Part shown: piece by piece, positions 25,697 to 34,866 of the stretch | Layout: each line of letters starts with the position of its first letter | Numbering within the stretch: the first letter of the stretch is position 1 | Assembly (NCBI RefSeq): GCF_002812705.1 | Contig: NZ_CP025030.1 | Coordinates: forward strand, 2,480,001-2,544,000 | Source: Achromobacter spanius | GTDB taxonomy: Bacteria; Pseudomonadota; Gammaproteobacteria; Burkholderiales; Burkholderiaceae_B | Length of the DNA: 64,000 nt | Direction of reading: 5' to 3' | Made by a program: the position numbers and the translations under genes | The notes under the pieces: model-generated | What the model was told of the DNA's origin: nothing | What the model saw: the letters and a program-made list of their open reading frames with translations, nothing else | Database searches by the model: none

Positions 25697-26653
25697 TTGT
25701 CGGAAATCGTTGTATATGTCAGAAGCCAGTCCAAGCTCGGCGACCAGATCGTCGCCATGCCGACGCTGTATCAACTGAAGACTTGGTGGCCGTCGCAGGG
25801 CATCAGCGTGGTTGCGCGTGATGATGTGGGCGGCTTTTATCGGGCGCTGCCCTGGGTGGATGAGTTTGTGCGCGCGTCGACATTCGGCGATTACCTGCGC
25901 AGCTTGAATAAAGACACGCGCCTCTCCGTCAGCCTGCATCACAGCAGCGAGCGTTTCGGTCTGGTCAACCTGCTGCGTCGGCCGCCGATCCGCCTGGGGT
26001 TTCGTAATGCACGCCTTAGCGACATGGCGTGGACACATTCCCACCGCAAGAGCCTCGCCGAATACATTGGCCAGGCCAATCTGAGCCTGCTGGCCGCGTA
26101 CCGTCCGTTCGATCTTGCGCACGCAGCGCGTGCGTGTTTCCAGACGCTGGCGCGTCCGCATCTGCGCACCGTCCAGAGCGCCGATGTGGTGATGATTCCT
26201 GGTGGCGGCTCTGGCGCGTTCAAGCGCTGGAGCCTGGCGAACTACCTGCTGTTGGTCGACAAGCTCAAGCGGCAGTTGGGCGACGACACCCGCTTTCTGT
26301 TCGTGTTGGGCCGGCAAGAGGACGCGGAACGCGACACCTTGCAGGCCATGCAGCGGCCCGACTTCGCCATTGCCTATTGCCAGCCGATTCCCGAGCTAAG
26401 CGCCATCATGCTGCGCGCGCGCCTGGTGGTGGCCAATGACTGCGGCCCCTCGCATATTGCGCAAGGCGCCTGTGTGCCCTATGTCGGAATTTTCAACGAA
26501 CCGAATCCGGAATGGTTCTGGAATCGGCCAGGCTCGGCCGCTGTCGTTCCGCGCCATCCGGGCGACAGAATCAACGCCGTCACGCCCGATGATGTGCTGG
26601 CCGCCTGCCTTAATGTATTGGAGCATCATGCGCATACTGCATACCCTGGCTGA
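25697..26653 (+). CDS. Glycosyltransferase family 9 (heptosyltransferase-like)
   Basis: About 318 residues from a probable TTG start at 25697, six bases after GGGAGG; a GTG at 25634 is in frame but lacks a well-placed ribosome site. The GT9 nucleotide-sugar features are VVMIPGGGSGAFKRWSLANY (diphosphate-binding region) and ARLVVANDCGPSHIAQGA (the conserved D-G-P-x-H). The N-terminal SKLGDQIVAMPTLYQLKTWWP is the normal GT9 acceptor-side start. It probably adds heptose or a related sugar to lipopolysaccharide core. The last 26 bases overlap the next glycosyltransferase. Confidence 0.8.
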   Translation: MSEIVVYVRSQSKLGDQIVAMPTLYQLKTWWPSQGISVVARDDVGGFYRALPWVDEFVRASTFGDYLRSLNKDTRLSVSLHHSSERFGLVNLLRRPPIRLGFRNARLSDMAWTHSHRKSLAEYIGQANLSLLAAYRPFDLAHAARACFQTLARPHLRTVQSADVVMIPGGGSGAFKRWSLANYLLLVDKLKRQLGDDTRFLFVLGRQEDAERDTLQAMQRPDFAIAYCQPIPELSAIMLRARLVVANDCGPSHIAQGACVPYVGIFNEPNPEWFWNRPGSAAVVPRHPGDRINAVTPDDVLAACLNVLEHHAHTAYPG

Positions 26654-27785
26654 GCCCAGCCTGGGTGGATTGGAATTTCGTACCCTGGAACAGGCAAGCT
26701 GGCTGCAAGACCACGGCTACGATGTGGCCATCGCCTCGCCCTCGGGCAGCGCCGTCAGCCACGCAGCGCGCGAGCGCCACCTGACGACCGTGGACATCGA
26801 CTTCAAGCCGGCGTATTCGCCGTTGACCGTCCTGGCGCTGCGCCGCGCCATCAAGGCCTTGCACATCCAGATCATCGACAGCCATAGCCGCGCCGACGGC
26901 AAAACCGCCGCCCTCTGCCGCGACCTGTGCGCGGTTGTTCGAACCCGTCATTTCGCCAAGCCGATGCGCACCTCGCCGCGCCGTCGGCTGGAATGGCACA
27001 TCGGCTGCGACCACGTCATCGCGACCAGCAACGTCGGCAAGCAGGAACTGCTGGCCGCGCGGCTGATGCGTGAAGATCGGATCAGCGTCGTGGGCGAGTG
27101 GGCCGGCGACGAGTTCTTCCGGCCGGCCGGCGAACCGGAAGCGGCCTTGCACATCCGGCGCGACCTGCAAATTCCTGCCGCCAACGAGGCTTACGTCATC
27201 GCCACCATCGCGATGCTGCGCCCGGAAAAAGGCCAGGCCGACCTGCTGCGCGCGGTGCAACGCCTGCGTGTCCAAGGGGTGCCCGCCGTGGCCCTGGTCG
27301 TGGGCATGGCCACCCCGTCCACTCAGCCCTATGCGTACGAGCTGTACCGCCTGGCGGTGGATCTGGGCATTGCGGAACATGTGGTGTTCGCCGGCCACCG
27401 GACCGATGTGCCCGACATGATCCGGGCGGCTGACGTGGTGCTGGTGCCATCGGCCACGGAAGCCTGGTCGCGCATCGTGCCCGAAGCCTTTGCTACGGGC
27501 CGGCCTGTCGTGGCCAGCAATGTGGGCGGCTTGCCCGAGATCGTCACGCCCGGCAAGACCGGCTGGCTGGCCGCGCCGAGTGACGTCGCGGGGTATGTCG
27601 ATTGCATCATGCAAGTGCGAAACCGACCGTGGCATACGCAAGCCATCGTGAGCAACGCCCGTGCATTTGCGGACACGCATTTCCGCTTGGGCGAAAAGAT
27701 GTTCCGTACGCTTGAGGCATACCGCCGCGCGATGGATCCGAGTCTGCCCGCTGAAGCCTGCCAGGGTGAGGGGGCGTCGGCGTGA
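26628..27785 (+). CDS. Glycosyltransferase family 4
   Basis: 385 residues, GT-B fold. MRILHTLAEPSLGGLEFRTLEQASWL is the standard GT4 start, with GGLE for the acceptor loop. The donor domain has IATIAMLRPEKGQADLLRAV, VVFAGHRTDVPDMIRAADVVLVPS and EAWSRIVPEAFATGRPVVAS; the E-x7-E region contains Glu residues in EAWSRIVPEAF. It starts inside the GT9 gene (TTGGAG upstream of the ATG), so the two are coupled. It probably extends a cell-surface glycan such as lipopolysaccharide core. Confidence 0.87.
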   Translation: MRILHTLAEPSLGGLEFRTLEQASWLQDHGYDVAIASPSGSAVSHAARERHLTTVDIDFKPAYSPLTVLALRRAIKALHIQIIDSHSRADGKTAALCRDLCAVVRTRHFAKPMRTSPRRRLEWHIGCDHVIATSNVGKQELLAARLMREDRISVVGEWAGDEFFRPAGEPEAALHIRRDLQIPAANEAYVIATIAMLRPEKGQADLLRAVQRLRVQGVPAVALVVGMATPSTQPYAYELYRLAVDLGIAEHVVFAGHRTDVPDMIRAADVVLVPSATEAWSRIVPEAFATGRPVVASNVGGLPEIVTPGKTGWLAAPSDVAGYVDCIMQVRNRPWHTQAIVSNARAFADTHFRLGEKMFRTLEAYRRAMDPSLPAEACQGEGASA

Positions 27786-28573
27786 ATGTTCCCCACGACA
27801 ATTTACGAGCCGGAAACGGGAAGCGTGGCCGCACGGGGATCCTGCTGGTGCACAGCCTGAGCGGCAGCCCCAAGGAAATGCGCCTGCTGGCGCGCAGCCT
27901 GAACCTTCAGGGTTACACGGTGCTGACGGTGACGCTGGCGGGCCATGGCGGCACGCGGGAACACCTGGTGAATACAAGCTGGCTGGATTGGCTGGCCAGC
28001 GTGCGGCGTGGGGCAGATCTGCTGGCAAGCCTGGTCGATCGCCTGGTGGTTGGCGGATTCTCGACAGGAGCGGTGCTGGCGCTGGCCCTGGCGCAGGAAC
28101 GCCCGCTGCACGTGGCGGGTGTGCTGGCCTTGTCGCCCGCTTTCCGACATGACGGCAGGGACATGCCGCGCTATGCCCGGCTGGCCTTCCTGATGCCCGT
28201 GCTGCGGGCGCTGGGCATCGGCCAACGCCGCGTGTTTGCAGAACGATCGCTCCAAATGGATCAGCCCGGTACCCCCTGGTGGGCGCTTCCCCAGATGCGA
28301 AAGCTGACGGCGTCGGTGTTGCGTCGCATGAACCTGCTGCGGGCGCCTTGCCTGGTCATGCATGCCCGGCACGATGACATCGCGTCCGTGTCGAACGCCT
28401 TAGAAATCGTGCATCGGGCATGCAACACGAACGTGTCCTTGCAGTTGCTGGCAGACAGCCCCCACCTGATCACGATGGGTCGCGAGCGCCGCGAAGTGAT
28501 CGCGCGGGTGGCGGCGTTCGTCAACGGGATTGCCGAGGCGCCGGCGCTTCAGGGGGAGGCGCTCAGGGCTTGA
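27782..28573 (+). CDS. Alpha/beta-hydrolase, carboxylesterase/monoacylglycerol-lipase-like
   Basis: 263 residues. GTG start at 27782 overlaps the GT4 stop as GTGA. The oxyanion region is LLVHSLSGSPKEM, the nucleophile elbow is GGFSTG (Ser94), the acid is near ARHDD (about 199), and the histidine lies in ADSPHLIT (about 227). No signal peptide. It forms the third gene of the glycosyltransferase operon, so a role in lipid or glycan acyl trimming is possible; this is inferred from position only. Its last 11 bases overlap the convergent NIPSNAP gene. Confidence 0.82.
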   Translation: MNVPHDNLRAGNGKRGRTGILLVHSLSGSPKEMRLLARSLNLQGYTVLTVTLAGHGGTREHLVNTSWLDWLASVRRGADLLASLVDRLVVGGFSTGAVLALALAQERPLHVAGVLALSPAFRHDGRDMPRYARLAFLMPVLRALGIGQRRVFAERSLQMDQPGTPWWALPQMRKLTASVLRRMNLLRAPCLVMHARHDDIASVSNALEIVHRACNTNVSLQLLADSPHLITMGRERREVIARVAAFVNGIAEAPALQGEALRA

Positions 28574-28880
28574 AAAACGCCGTGGGCGTCATGAGCCGGT
28601 TGACCTGGCTGATCAGATAGCCGGCGTCGGCGCTCTTGGTCAGGTAGCCGGCCCAGGCGGGATCTTTCTGCAACGCCTGGCGTTTCGCTTCGCGGTCGGC
28701 GGCGCTGTCATAGACCCAGATGTGCATGTAGCTGTTCACGTCACCCGTCTCGGTCTGCATGTAGGCCAGGGGCTTGCCCAGGTGGCGGCTTTGCACTTCA
28801 TAGCCGTGCTCGGCATACAGCGCCAGATGCTTCTTGATGGTGCCGGCGCGGCAGGTGTAGGTACGTACGTCGTAAAGCAT
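28563..28880 (-). CDS. NIPSNAP-family protein
   Basis: 105 residues with the NIPSNAP dimeric alpha-beta barrel pattern: MLYDVRTYTCRAGTIKKHLALY, then MHIWVYDSAADREAKRQAL. These small cytoplasmic proteins often sit in catabolic operons, and their biochemical role is poorly defined. It is the last gene of a leftward operon behind the Bug receptor and ThDP enzyme. The 3' end overlaps the convergent esterase gene by 11 bases. Confidence 0.85.
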   Translation of the reverse strand: MLYDVRTYTCRAGTIKKHLALYAEHGYEVQSRHLGKPLAYMQTETGDVNSYMHIWVYDSAADREAKRQALQKDPAWAGYLTKSADAGYLISQVNRLMTPTAFFKP

Positions 28881-28916
28881 GGGGTGTCCTCGATTGGTGT
28901 TGCGAAAAATTGATCG

Positions 28917-29909
28917 TCAGTCGACCGTGGCGCCGGACTGTTTCACCAGCACGCTCCAGCGCTCGACTTCCTGGTTCACGTACTTTTGAAAGGCGGCATG
29001 GCCGTCGCCGACGGGGTCGGCGCCCAGCCCTTTCAGCTTGTCCTGCACGGCGGGGTCGGCCACGCCTTGGGTGATGGCGTGCGACAGCTTTTCCACCACG
29101 GGTGCGGGTGTGGCCGCGGGCACGAAGAGGCCGAACCAGGAACGGGCGTTCATGGCCGGGTAGGCCGTCTCGGAGAACGCCGGCACGTTGGGCAGCGCGG
29201 CGTGGCGCTGCTGGCCCGTCACGGCGATGGGCGTCAGGCGGCCGGCCTGCACCTGCGACAGCACTTCCGGCAGGTTCGCGAACATGATCTGCACCTGGCC
29301 ACCCATCAGGTCATTGAGCGCTTGCGCGCCGCCTTTGTAGGGCACATGCGTCATCTGCGCGCCAGCCAGCGAATTGAACTGGGCGCCCGCCAGGTGCGAT
29401 GCCGTGCCGGTGCCGCCCGAGGCGTAGTTCACGCGGTTGCCGTTGGCCTTGGCATAGGCGGCCAGCTCTGCGGGCGTCTTGGCCGGTACCGACGGGTTCA
29501 CCACCAGCAGCAAGGGCACCGACGCCAGGTTCGACAGGCCAGCGAAGTCGCCCGTCAGGCTGTAGTCTAGCTTGTGATAAAGCGTGGAATTGATGGCGTG
29601 GCTGGACGTGGCCATCAGCAGGGTGTAGCCGTCGGGTTCGGCGCGCGCCGCCATGACGGCGCCGATGTTGCCGTTGGCGCCGGCCTTGTTCTCCACCACC
29701 ACCGGCTGGCCCAGGCGCGTGGACATGGACTGCGCCACGGTGCGCGCGATCACGTCGGTGGCGCCGCCCGCGGCAAAGGGCACGATGATGCGCAGGGGGC
29801 GTTCGGGATAATCGGCGGCCGATGCCGCGAACGATGTGGCGACTAGGGTCGCGGCAGCCAGCATCGCGGTCATGGCCAGTCGCCGCGGGGTGCGCAGGGG
29901 GGTATTCAT
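28917..29909 (-). CDS. Bug/TctC-family periplasmic solute receptor
   Basis: 330 residues with signal peptide ending SFAASAA before DYPERPLRIIVPFAAGG, then VVENKAGANGNIGAVMAARAEPDGYT and HVPYKGGAQALNDLMGGQVQIMF. It lies 84 bases after the ThDP enzyme and 36 before the NIPSNAP gene on the same strand. It probably delivers the acid used by this operon. Confidence 0.92.
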   Translation of the reverse strand: MNTPLRTPRRLAMTAMLAAATLVATSFAASAADYPERPLRIIVPFAAGGATDVIARTVAQSMSTRLGQPVVVENKAGANGNIGAVMAARAEPDGYTLLMATSSHAINSTLYHKLDYSLTGDFAGLSNLASVPLLLVVNPSVPAKTPAELAAYAKANGNRVNYASGGTGTASHLAGAQFNSLAGAQMTHVPYKGGAQALNDLMGGQVQIMFANLPEVLSQVQAGRLTPIAVTGQQRHAALPNVPAFSETAYPAMNARSWFGLFVPAATPAPVVEKLSHAITQGVADPAVQDKLKGLGADPVGDGHAAFQKYVNQEVERWSVLVKQSGATVD

Positions 29910-29993
29910 AGTCTCTCTCCAGGTGTGGATATTTTTTATGTGTGCGCCGCGCGCCGTGCTTGCGGCCGGCGCGCGGCAATCCGATCCTGAACG

Positions 29994-31679
29994 TCAGGAT
30001 GCGGCAAGCCGCGCCTTTTCGCGCAAGCTGGTCAGGGTGGCCCGAGGCGTGATCACCTCGGGGTCCAGACTGAGTTCGATCAAATACGGCGACCCGCTAT
30101 CCAGCGCGCGCGCCAAGGCGGGCGCGAAGCCTTCGTGGCTGTCCACTCGCTCGGCGGGCACGCCGAACGATTCCGCGTAGGCCACGAAGTCGGGGTTGCA
30201 GAGGTCCGTGCCGATGGTCCGGCCCGGGTAGTGCACTTCCTGGTGCATGCGGATCGTGCCGTACATGCCGTTGTTGAACACAATGAAGACGATGGCCAGA
30301 CGGTGCTGCTTGGCGGTGGCCAGCTCCTGCGAGGTCATCAGAAAGCAGCCGTCGCCGGCCAGGCACACTACCTGCCGTTCGGGGTGGCGCAGCTTGGCCG
30401 CAATGGCGGCGGGCACGCCGTAGCCCATGGCGCCGCTGGTGGGCGCAAGCTGGGTGCGGGGATGGCTGAAACGGTAGTAGCGATGCGCCCAGGCGCTGTA
30501 GTTGCCCGCGCCGTTGGTGAGGATGGCGCGCGCATCCAAGCCTTCGCGCAGGGCGACGATGACACGTGCCGGGTCCATGCGCAGCGCGGTGGCGGGCGGT
30601 TCGGTGTAGCGCAGGTAGCTCTGCCGCAGTTCGTCGAGCCAGCCGCGCCACGGGGCCGCGTCCAGCGGGTCCAGTGCGGCGGCCGCGTCCGCGAAGGCGT
30701 CCAGGCCCGACGGTATTTTCACGGTGGGCTGATACACCCGGCCCAGCTCTTCCGGGCTGGCCAGCACATGAATCAGCGTCTGCTTGGGCACGGGAGATTG
30801 CAGCAGCGTATAGCCGCCCGTCACCATTTCGCCCAGGCGCGCGCCCACCGCCAGGATCACGTCGGCGCGGCGCACGGCCTCGGCCAGTTCCGGATTGACG
30901 CCGATGCCCACTTCGCCCACGTATTGCGGATGGTGGTTGTCGTACAGGTCTTGCCGGCGGAACGAGCACGCCACGGGCAGTCCGTTCCGGCTGGCAAAGC
31001 GGGCCAGGCTGTCCAGGCCCGCGCTGCTCCAGCCCGAACCACCCACGATCATCAGCGGCCGCCGTGCGCCGGCCAGCAGGGCGCGCATGTCGGCCATCGC
31101 ATCGGGCGCCGGGTGCGCCTGCGGAAACTGAATCGTCCCGCAGTCCTGGGGCGCGGCCAACTCGGTCAGCATGTCCTCGGGCAGCGCCAGCACCACGGGG
31201 CCAGGCCGGCCCGACATCGCCACCGAGAACGCGCGGTTCATGTATTCGGTGACGCGCGCGGCGCTGTCGATCTGCGCCACCCATTTGCTGAACTGCCCGA
31301 ACATGCGCCGGTAGTCGATTTCCTGAAACGCCTCGCGCTCCACCATGTCGTTACCCACCTGGCCCACCAGCACGATAAGCGGCGTGGAATCCTGAAACGC
31401 CGTCTGCACGCCGATGCTGGCATTGGTGGCGCCGGGCCCGCGCGTGACCATGCAGATGCCCGGCCGGCCCGTCAGCTTGCCGTGCGCTTCGGCCATGAAT
31501 GAGGCCGCGCCTTCGTGGCGGCAGGACACCAGGCGGATGCGCTCGCGTTCCGTGTACAGCGCGTTCAGCACGTCCAGATAGCTTTCGCCGGGCACGCCGA
31601 ATACCGTGTCCACGCCGTGTTCCAGCAGCGCGCGCACCACATGCTGGCCGCCCGTCATCAATTGGGGAGTGTCGTTCAT
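29994..31679 (-). CDS. Thiamine-diphosphate-dependent enzyme, acetolactate-synthase-like
   Basis: 561 residues with the three-domain ThDP enzyme layout. The N-terminal PYR domain has VFGVPGESYLDVLNAL and the catalytic-Glu motif RHEGAASFMAEAHGKLTG. The middle domain spans about 190-330. The C-terminal PP domain has the cofactor motif GDGCFLMTSQELATA leading to VFIVFNNGMYG. It could be a decarboxylase, carboligase or lyase on a 2-oxo acid. The pairing with a Bug receptor and AraC regulator, with no IlvH small subunit nearby, argues for a catabolic role over branched-chain synthesis. Confidence 0.85.
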   Translation of the reverse strand: MNDTPQLMTGGQHVVRALLEHGVDTVFGVPGESYLDVLNALYTERERIRLVSCRHEGAASFMAEAHGKLTGRPGICMVTRGPGATNASIGVQTAFQDSTPLIVLVGQVGNDMVEREAFQEIDYRRMFGQFSKWVAQIDSAARVTEYMNRAFSVAMSGRPGPVVLALPEDMLTELAAPQDCGTIQFPQAHPAPDAMADMRALLAGARRPLMIVGGSGWSSAGLDSLARFASRNGLPVACSFRRQDLYDNHHPQYVGEVGIGVNPELAEAVRRADVILAVGARLGEMVTGGYTLLQSPVPKQTLIHVLASPEELGRVYQPTVKIPSGLDAFADAAAALDPLDAAPWRGWLDELRQSYLRYTEPPATALRMDPARVIVALREGLDARAILTNGAGNYSAWAHRYYRFSHPRTQLAPTSGAMGYGVPAAIAAKLRHPERQVVCLAGDGCFLMTSQELATAKQHRLAIVFIVFNNGMYGTIRMHQEVHYPGRTIGTDLCNPDFVAYAESFGVPAERVDSHEGFAPALARALDSGSPYLIELSLDPEVITPRATLTSLREKARLAAS

Positions 31680-31807
31680 CGCAGTTTCAATCAGGCCGCT
31701 AGGCGGCGGGTTGGGTCTGGATGAACTGTACGCAGCCCGGCGCCGGGCGCGTTAGGACAGATCAGAGCTTGTATTGCACTTTTTCGCGGATCCGTCCTGC
31801 GCGGTCG

Positions 31808-32758
31808 TCAGCCGATGGGGCGGTCGTACTTCTTGCGGAAATCACCGGCGGTGCTGCCGGTGTGCTTCTTGAAGAAGCGTGCGAAGTAGGAGGGGTCTTC
31901 GAAGTTAAGCTGGAACGCGATTTCGTTGATGCTCAAGCCCGTGTTGCTGAGCAGGCGCTTGGCCTCAAGCGCAATGCGCTCCTGCACCAGTTGGCTGGCG
32001 GTGCGCCCCACGCTGCGCTTGACGGCCTCGTTGAGCTGGCGTTCGCTGACGCACAGCGCGTCCGCGTATTGGCGGATGGCGCTGAATTCCAGATAGTGTT
32101 CCTCGATCAGCATGGTGAAGCGCTTGGTCAGCGAATAGCTGGGGCCGGCGGCCGTCTCGCGTTCGTCGGCCGGGTAGAGGCGGCGCAACTGCGTCAGCAG
32201 GATCAGCAGGTAAGAGCGCACCACGTCGAAGCGCCCGGTCTGGCGGTCGCGCGTTTCGCGTTCGATTTCGTTCAGCAGCGGCAGCATGCCGTCGTGCTGC
32301 TCGCGCGACAGATAAATGGCGGGCGAGCCGCCCGCCAGATGGAAGAAGGGAAACTTGGCGATGTCGTCCGCGCGCGGGAACATGTGCGCGAAGAAGTCCG
32401 TACTGATGTTCAGCACGTAGCCGCGCGGCTTCACGGAAGAGGTCCAGGCGTGGATCTGGCCGGGCGACAGGAAAAATACCGAGTGGTCGCGCACCTCGTG
32501 CTGCTCGAAGTCCAGCATGTGGGTGCCGCTGGCCTCGCTCATCCAGAGCAGATGGTAGTAGTTGTGCCGGTGCAGGAAGCCGCGCGGAATATCGTCGCGG
32601 TCCTGCAGGCGCACCAGATCGAAATAGAACGACCCCTCGCCCGAGAAATCGGAGGTTTCAAAGGTGGGAAACGGTGCCGGGAAGGGCGTGGGTGTGCCTG
32701 CGGACAAGCGGGAGTCTCCTGGATGGCGCGCGGGGGGGCGGCTCTGTTTTTTTGCCAT
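31808..32758 (-). CDS. AraC-family transcriptional regulator
   Basis: 316 residues. An N-terminal cupin-like sensor (about 40-150: FLHRHNYYHLLWMSEASGTH, VFFLSPGQIHAW) is followed by a C-terminal double HTH with SERQLNEAVKRSVGRTASQ and INEIAFQLNFEDPSYFARFFKKHTGSTAGDFRK. It lies 128 bases upstream of the ThDP enzyme on the same strand, so it is the likely activator of that leftward operon. It is divergent from the toxin-antitoxin pair. Confidence 0.9.
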   Translation of the reverse strand: MAKKQSRPPARHPGDSRLSAGTPTPFPAPFPTFETSDFSGEGSFYFDLVRLQDRDDIPRGFLHRHNYYHLLWMSEASGTHMLDFEQHEVRDHSVFFLSPGQIHAWTSSVKPRGYVLNISTDFFAHMFPRADDIAKFPFFHLAGGSPAIYLSREQHDGMLPLLNEIERETRDRQTGRFDVVRSYLLILLTQLRRLYPADERETAAGPSYSLTKRFTMLIEEHYLEFSAIRQYADALCVSERQLNEAVKRSVGRTASQLVQERIALEAKRLLSNTGLSINEIAFQLNFEDPSYFARFFKKHTGSTAGDFRKKYDRPIG

Positions 32759-32801
32759 GATAAAGGCAAAAAGCGTACAGTCTGCCTATTCGATTCAAAT
32801 C

Positions 32802-32816
32802 TAATCATCACGATTA
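32802..32816. promoter_or_regulatory. Inverted repeat upstream of the toxin-antitoxin pair
   Basis: TAATC-ATCAC-GATTA, exact 5-base arms with a 5-base spacer, lies 48 bases before the antitoxin start in an AT-rich stretch. Ribbon-helix-helix antitoxins usually repress their own promoters through such short dyads. Confidence 0.4.
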
Positions 32817-32864
32817 AAGTTAAATCGGATCCTATCCGCATGGCCGTACTCAAGGAGGTAGAAG

Positions 32865-33131
32865 ATGCCCGTAGCCACCAAGGTGCTGACCGCACACGTG
32901 CCGCTCCCGCTGGCCGAGAAGGTAGATCAGATGGCTGCTCGTCTTGAACGCTCGCGCGGCTGGATCATGAAGCAGGCGCTTTCCGCTTGGATCGCACAAG
33001 AGGAAGAACGCGATCGACTTACCCAGGAAGCGCTGGCTGATGTCGAGGCCGGTCGCGTGGTTGACCACCAGGCCGTGCAAGCGTGGGCAGAAAGTCTGGG
33101 TACCGACAAGCCGTTGCCGGTACCCCGCTGA
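32865..33131 (+). CDS. Ribbon-helix-helix (CopG-type) antitoxin
   Basis: 88 residues. The N-terminal strand KVLTAHVPLPLAEKVDQMAARLERSRGWIMKQAL is the RHH dimer and DNA-binding fold (about 5-45); an acidic C-terminal tail with VEAGRVVDHQAVQAW is typical of the toxin-wrapping segment. A strong AAGGAGGT is placed upstream of the ATG. Its stop overlaps the toxin start (TGATG). It neutralises the toxin and probably represses the operon. Confidence 0.88.
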   Translation: MPVATKVLTAHVPLPLAEKVDQMAARLERSRGWIMKQALSAWIAQEEERDRLTQEALADVEAGRVVDHQAVQAWAESLGTDKPLPVPR

Positions 33132-33406
33132 TGGAACTGAAATGGACCAGCAAGGCGCTTTCCGATCTGGCGCCCTTGTATGAATTCCTGGCCCCGGCGA
33201 ATGCGCCCGCAGCCGCGCGCGCGGTCCAGGCGCTGGTAAAAGCGCCCGGCATATTGCTGACCCATCCCCGTATTGGCGAACAGCTATTCCAGTTCGAACC
33301 GCGAGAGGTTCGAAAAATACTCGTCGGGCAGTTTGAGGTGCGCTACGAAATTCAGGGTTCGATCATCTACGTGTTGCGGCTGTGGCACAGCCGAGAGGAA
33401 CGCTGA
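33131..33406 (+). CDS. RelE/ParE-family toxin
   Basis: 91 residues. MELKWTSKALSDLAPLYEFL, then PGILLTHPRIGEQL, and EVRKILVGQFEVRYEIQGSIIYVLRLWHSRE at the end, which is the ParE/RelE core with the C-terminal aromatic/basic strand. ParE members poison gyrase and RelE members cut mRNA; the sequence alone does not decide, but the RHH partner favours ParE. Translationally coupled to the antitoxin. Confidence 0.88.
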   Translation: MELKWTSKALSDLAPLYEFLAPANAPAAARAVQALVKAPGILLTHPRIGEQLFQFEPREVRKILVGQFEVRYEIQGSIIYVLRLWHSREER

Positions 33407-33521
33407 CACGTCAGAAGCGATTGACGGCTGTGTTCACCGCAGCGCGAACCAATCGCCATACAGGCTGCACGTGAGACGGGTGATCAACGCCGGGCCAAGA
33501 AACGGCCCGGCGCCCGTCACA

Positions 33522-34571
33522 TCAGCGTCCCGCCACCTGAAGCACGGCCTCCGCAAACGCCTGCGGCGCCTCTTGCGGCAGGTTGTGGCCGATGCCGCCG
33601 GTGATGGTGCGGTGCTGGTATTTGCCGGTGAACTGCTTGGCGTAGGCGGCAGGGGGCGGATGCGGCGCGCCGTTGGCGTCGCCTTCCAGGGTGATCGTCG
33701 GCACGCTGATCTTCGGTGCCGCCGCCAGGCGCTTTTCCAGCTCGTCGTACTGCGCTTCGCCTTCGGCCAATGCCAGGCGCCAGCGGTAGTTATGGATGAC
33801 GACCGCCACATGATCCGGGTTGTCGAATGACCGGGCCGAACGCTGATAGGTGGCGTCGTCGAACTTCCATTGGGGCGACGCCAGTTGCCAGATCAGCTTG
33901 TTGAAGCCGTCGCGGTTGGCGGCGTAGCCCGCCGCGCCGCGTTCGGTGGCGAAGTAGAACTGATACCACCACTGGAATTCCGCCTGCGGGGGCAGCGGCT
34001 TGCGGTTGCCCTCCTGGCTGCCGATCAGGTAGCCGCTGACCGAGACCAGCGCCTGGCAGCGTTCGGGCCACAGCGCGGCCATGATGTCGGCGGTGCGCGC
34101 ACCCCAATCGAATCCGGCGATGACCGCGCGTTCGATCTTCAACGCATCCATCAGTGCAATGACGTCGACGGCAATGGCCGCCTGTTGGCCATTGCGGGGC
34201 GTGTCCGACGACAGGAAGCGGGTGGACCCATAGCCGCGCAGATAGGGAATGATCACGCGGTAGCCGGCGGTGGTAAGCCGGGGCGCCACGTCGGCGAAGG
34301 CGTGAATATCGTAGGGCCAGCCGTGCAGCAGGACGGCGACGGGGCCGTTGGCCGGGCCTACGTCTACATAGCCCACATCAAGCGTGCCGGCGCGGATCTG
34401 GCGGATATCGCTGAATGGCGTGGCGCTGCCGCCGCCTGCGGTGTTCGAGGATGGGGATGTTGCCTTGGCCAAAGCGCTGCCGCTTGCGGCAAGGTTCAGC
34501 AGACTGGCGGCAGCCAGCGTCGAGGTCGTGGCTAGCAGGCGGCGGCGCTGCGGGTCGATGGGGTTCGTCAT
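33522..34571 (-). CDS. Tat-exported epoxide-hydrolase-like alpha/beta-hydrolase
   Basis: 349 residues. An N-terminal twin-arginine-type leader, QRRRLLATTSTLAAASLLN, with SGSALA as a cleavage region, points to Tat export. The hydrolase core has HGWPYD (83-88, oxyanion), the nucleophile elbow GFDWGAR with Asp155, and GIGHNLPQEAP with the catalytic His. An aspartate nucleophile after HGWP is typical of soluble epoxide hydrolases. A periplasmic location is unusual for the family. It is divergent from the glutathione transferase at 34867, which suggests a shared detoxification role. Confidence 0.83.
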   Translation of the reverse strand: MTNPIDPQRRRLLATTSTLAAASLLNLAASGSALAKATSPSSNTAGGGSATPFSDIRQIRAGTLDVGYVDVGPANGPVAVLLHGWPYDIHAFADVAPRLTTAGYRVIIPYLRGYGSTRFLSSDTPRNGQQAAIAVDVIALMDALKIERAVIAGFDWGARTADIMAALWPERCQALVSVSGYLIGSQEGNRKPLPPQAEFQWWYQFYFATERGAAGYAANRDGFNKLIWQLASPQWKFDDATYQRSARSFDNPDHVAVVIHNYRWRLALAEGEAQYDELEKRLAAAPKISVPTITLEGDANGAPHPPPAAYAKQFTGKYQHRTITGGIGHNLPQEAPQAFAEAVLQVAGR

Positions 34572-34866
34572 CGTGAAAGCTCCATAAAAGTTCGCGGGGT
34601 TGGGCTTGCTGCGAACGATTTATAGGGGCTGCGCGATGGCGTTGGGTGTCGGAATGTATTGTCCCTGGGGGTGGATACAGTGCCATGCAAAACGGGGGGA
34701 TCCGCTCCTCGGCGCACCGGGTGACGAAGCCGCAGCCTGTCGCTTCTGGTCAATCCCCGTGCGCGTGCCGTCAATTCAGCCCGAGCGGGCGCCCCTAACA
34801 TTCCCTGCATCCTTCCCCGCATGCTTCCCGTGCAGGTTACCGACCAGGCGCCACGCCCCGCTCCCC

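Noticed and set aside
29994-31679. Calling the ThDP enzyme ilvB (acetolactate synthase large subunit)
   Set aside because: There is no small regulatory subunit nearby and the operon context is catabolic, so only the family is claimed.
31735-31748. Palindrome GCCCGGCGCCGGGC as a terminator for the AraC gene
   Set aside because: It has no loop of normal size and no T-run, and lies 60 bases past the stop; a chance GC palindrome is as likely.
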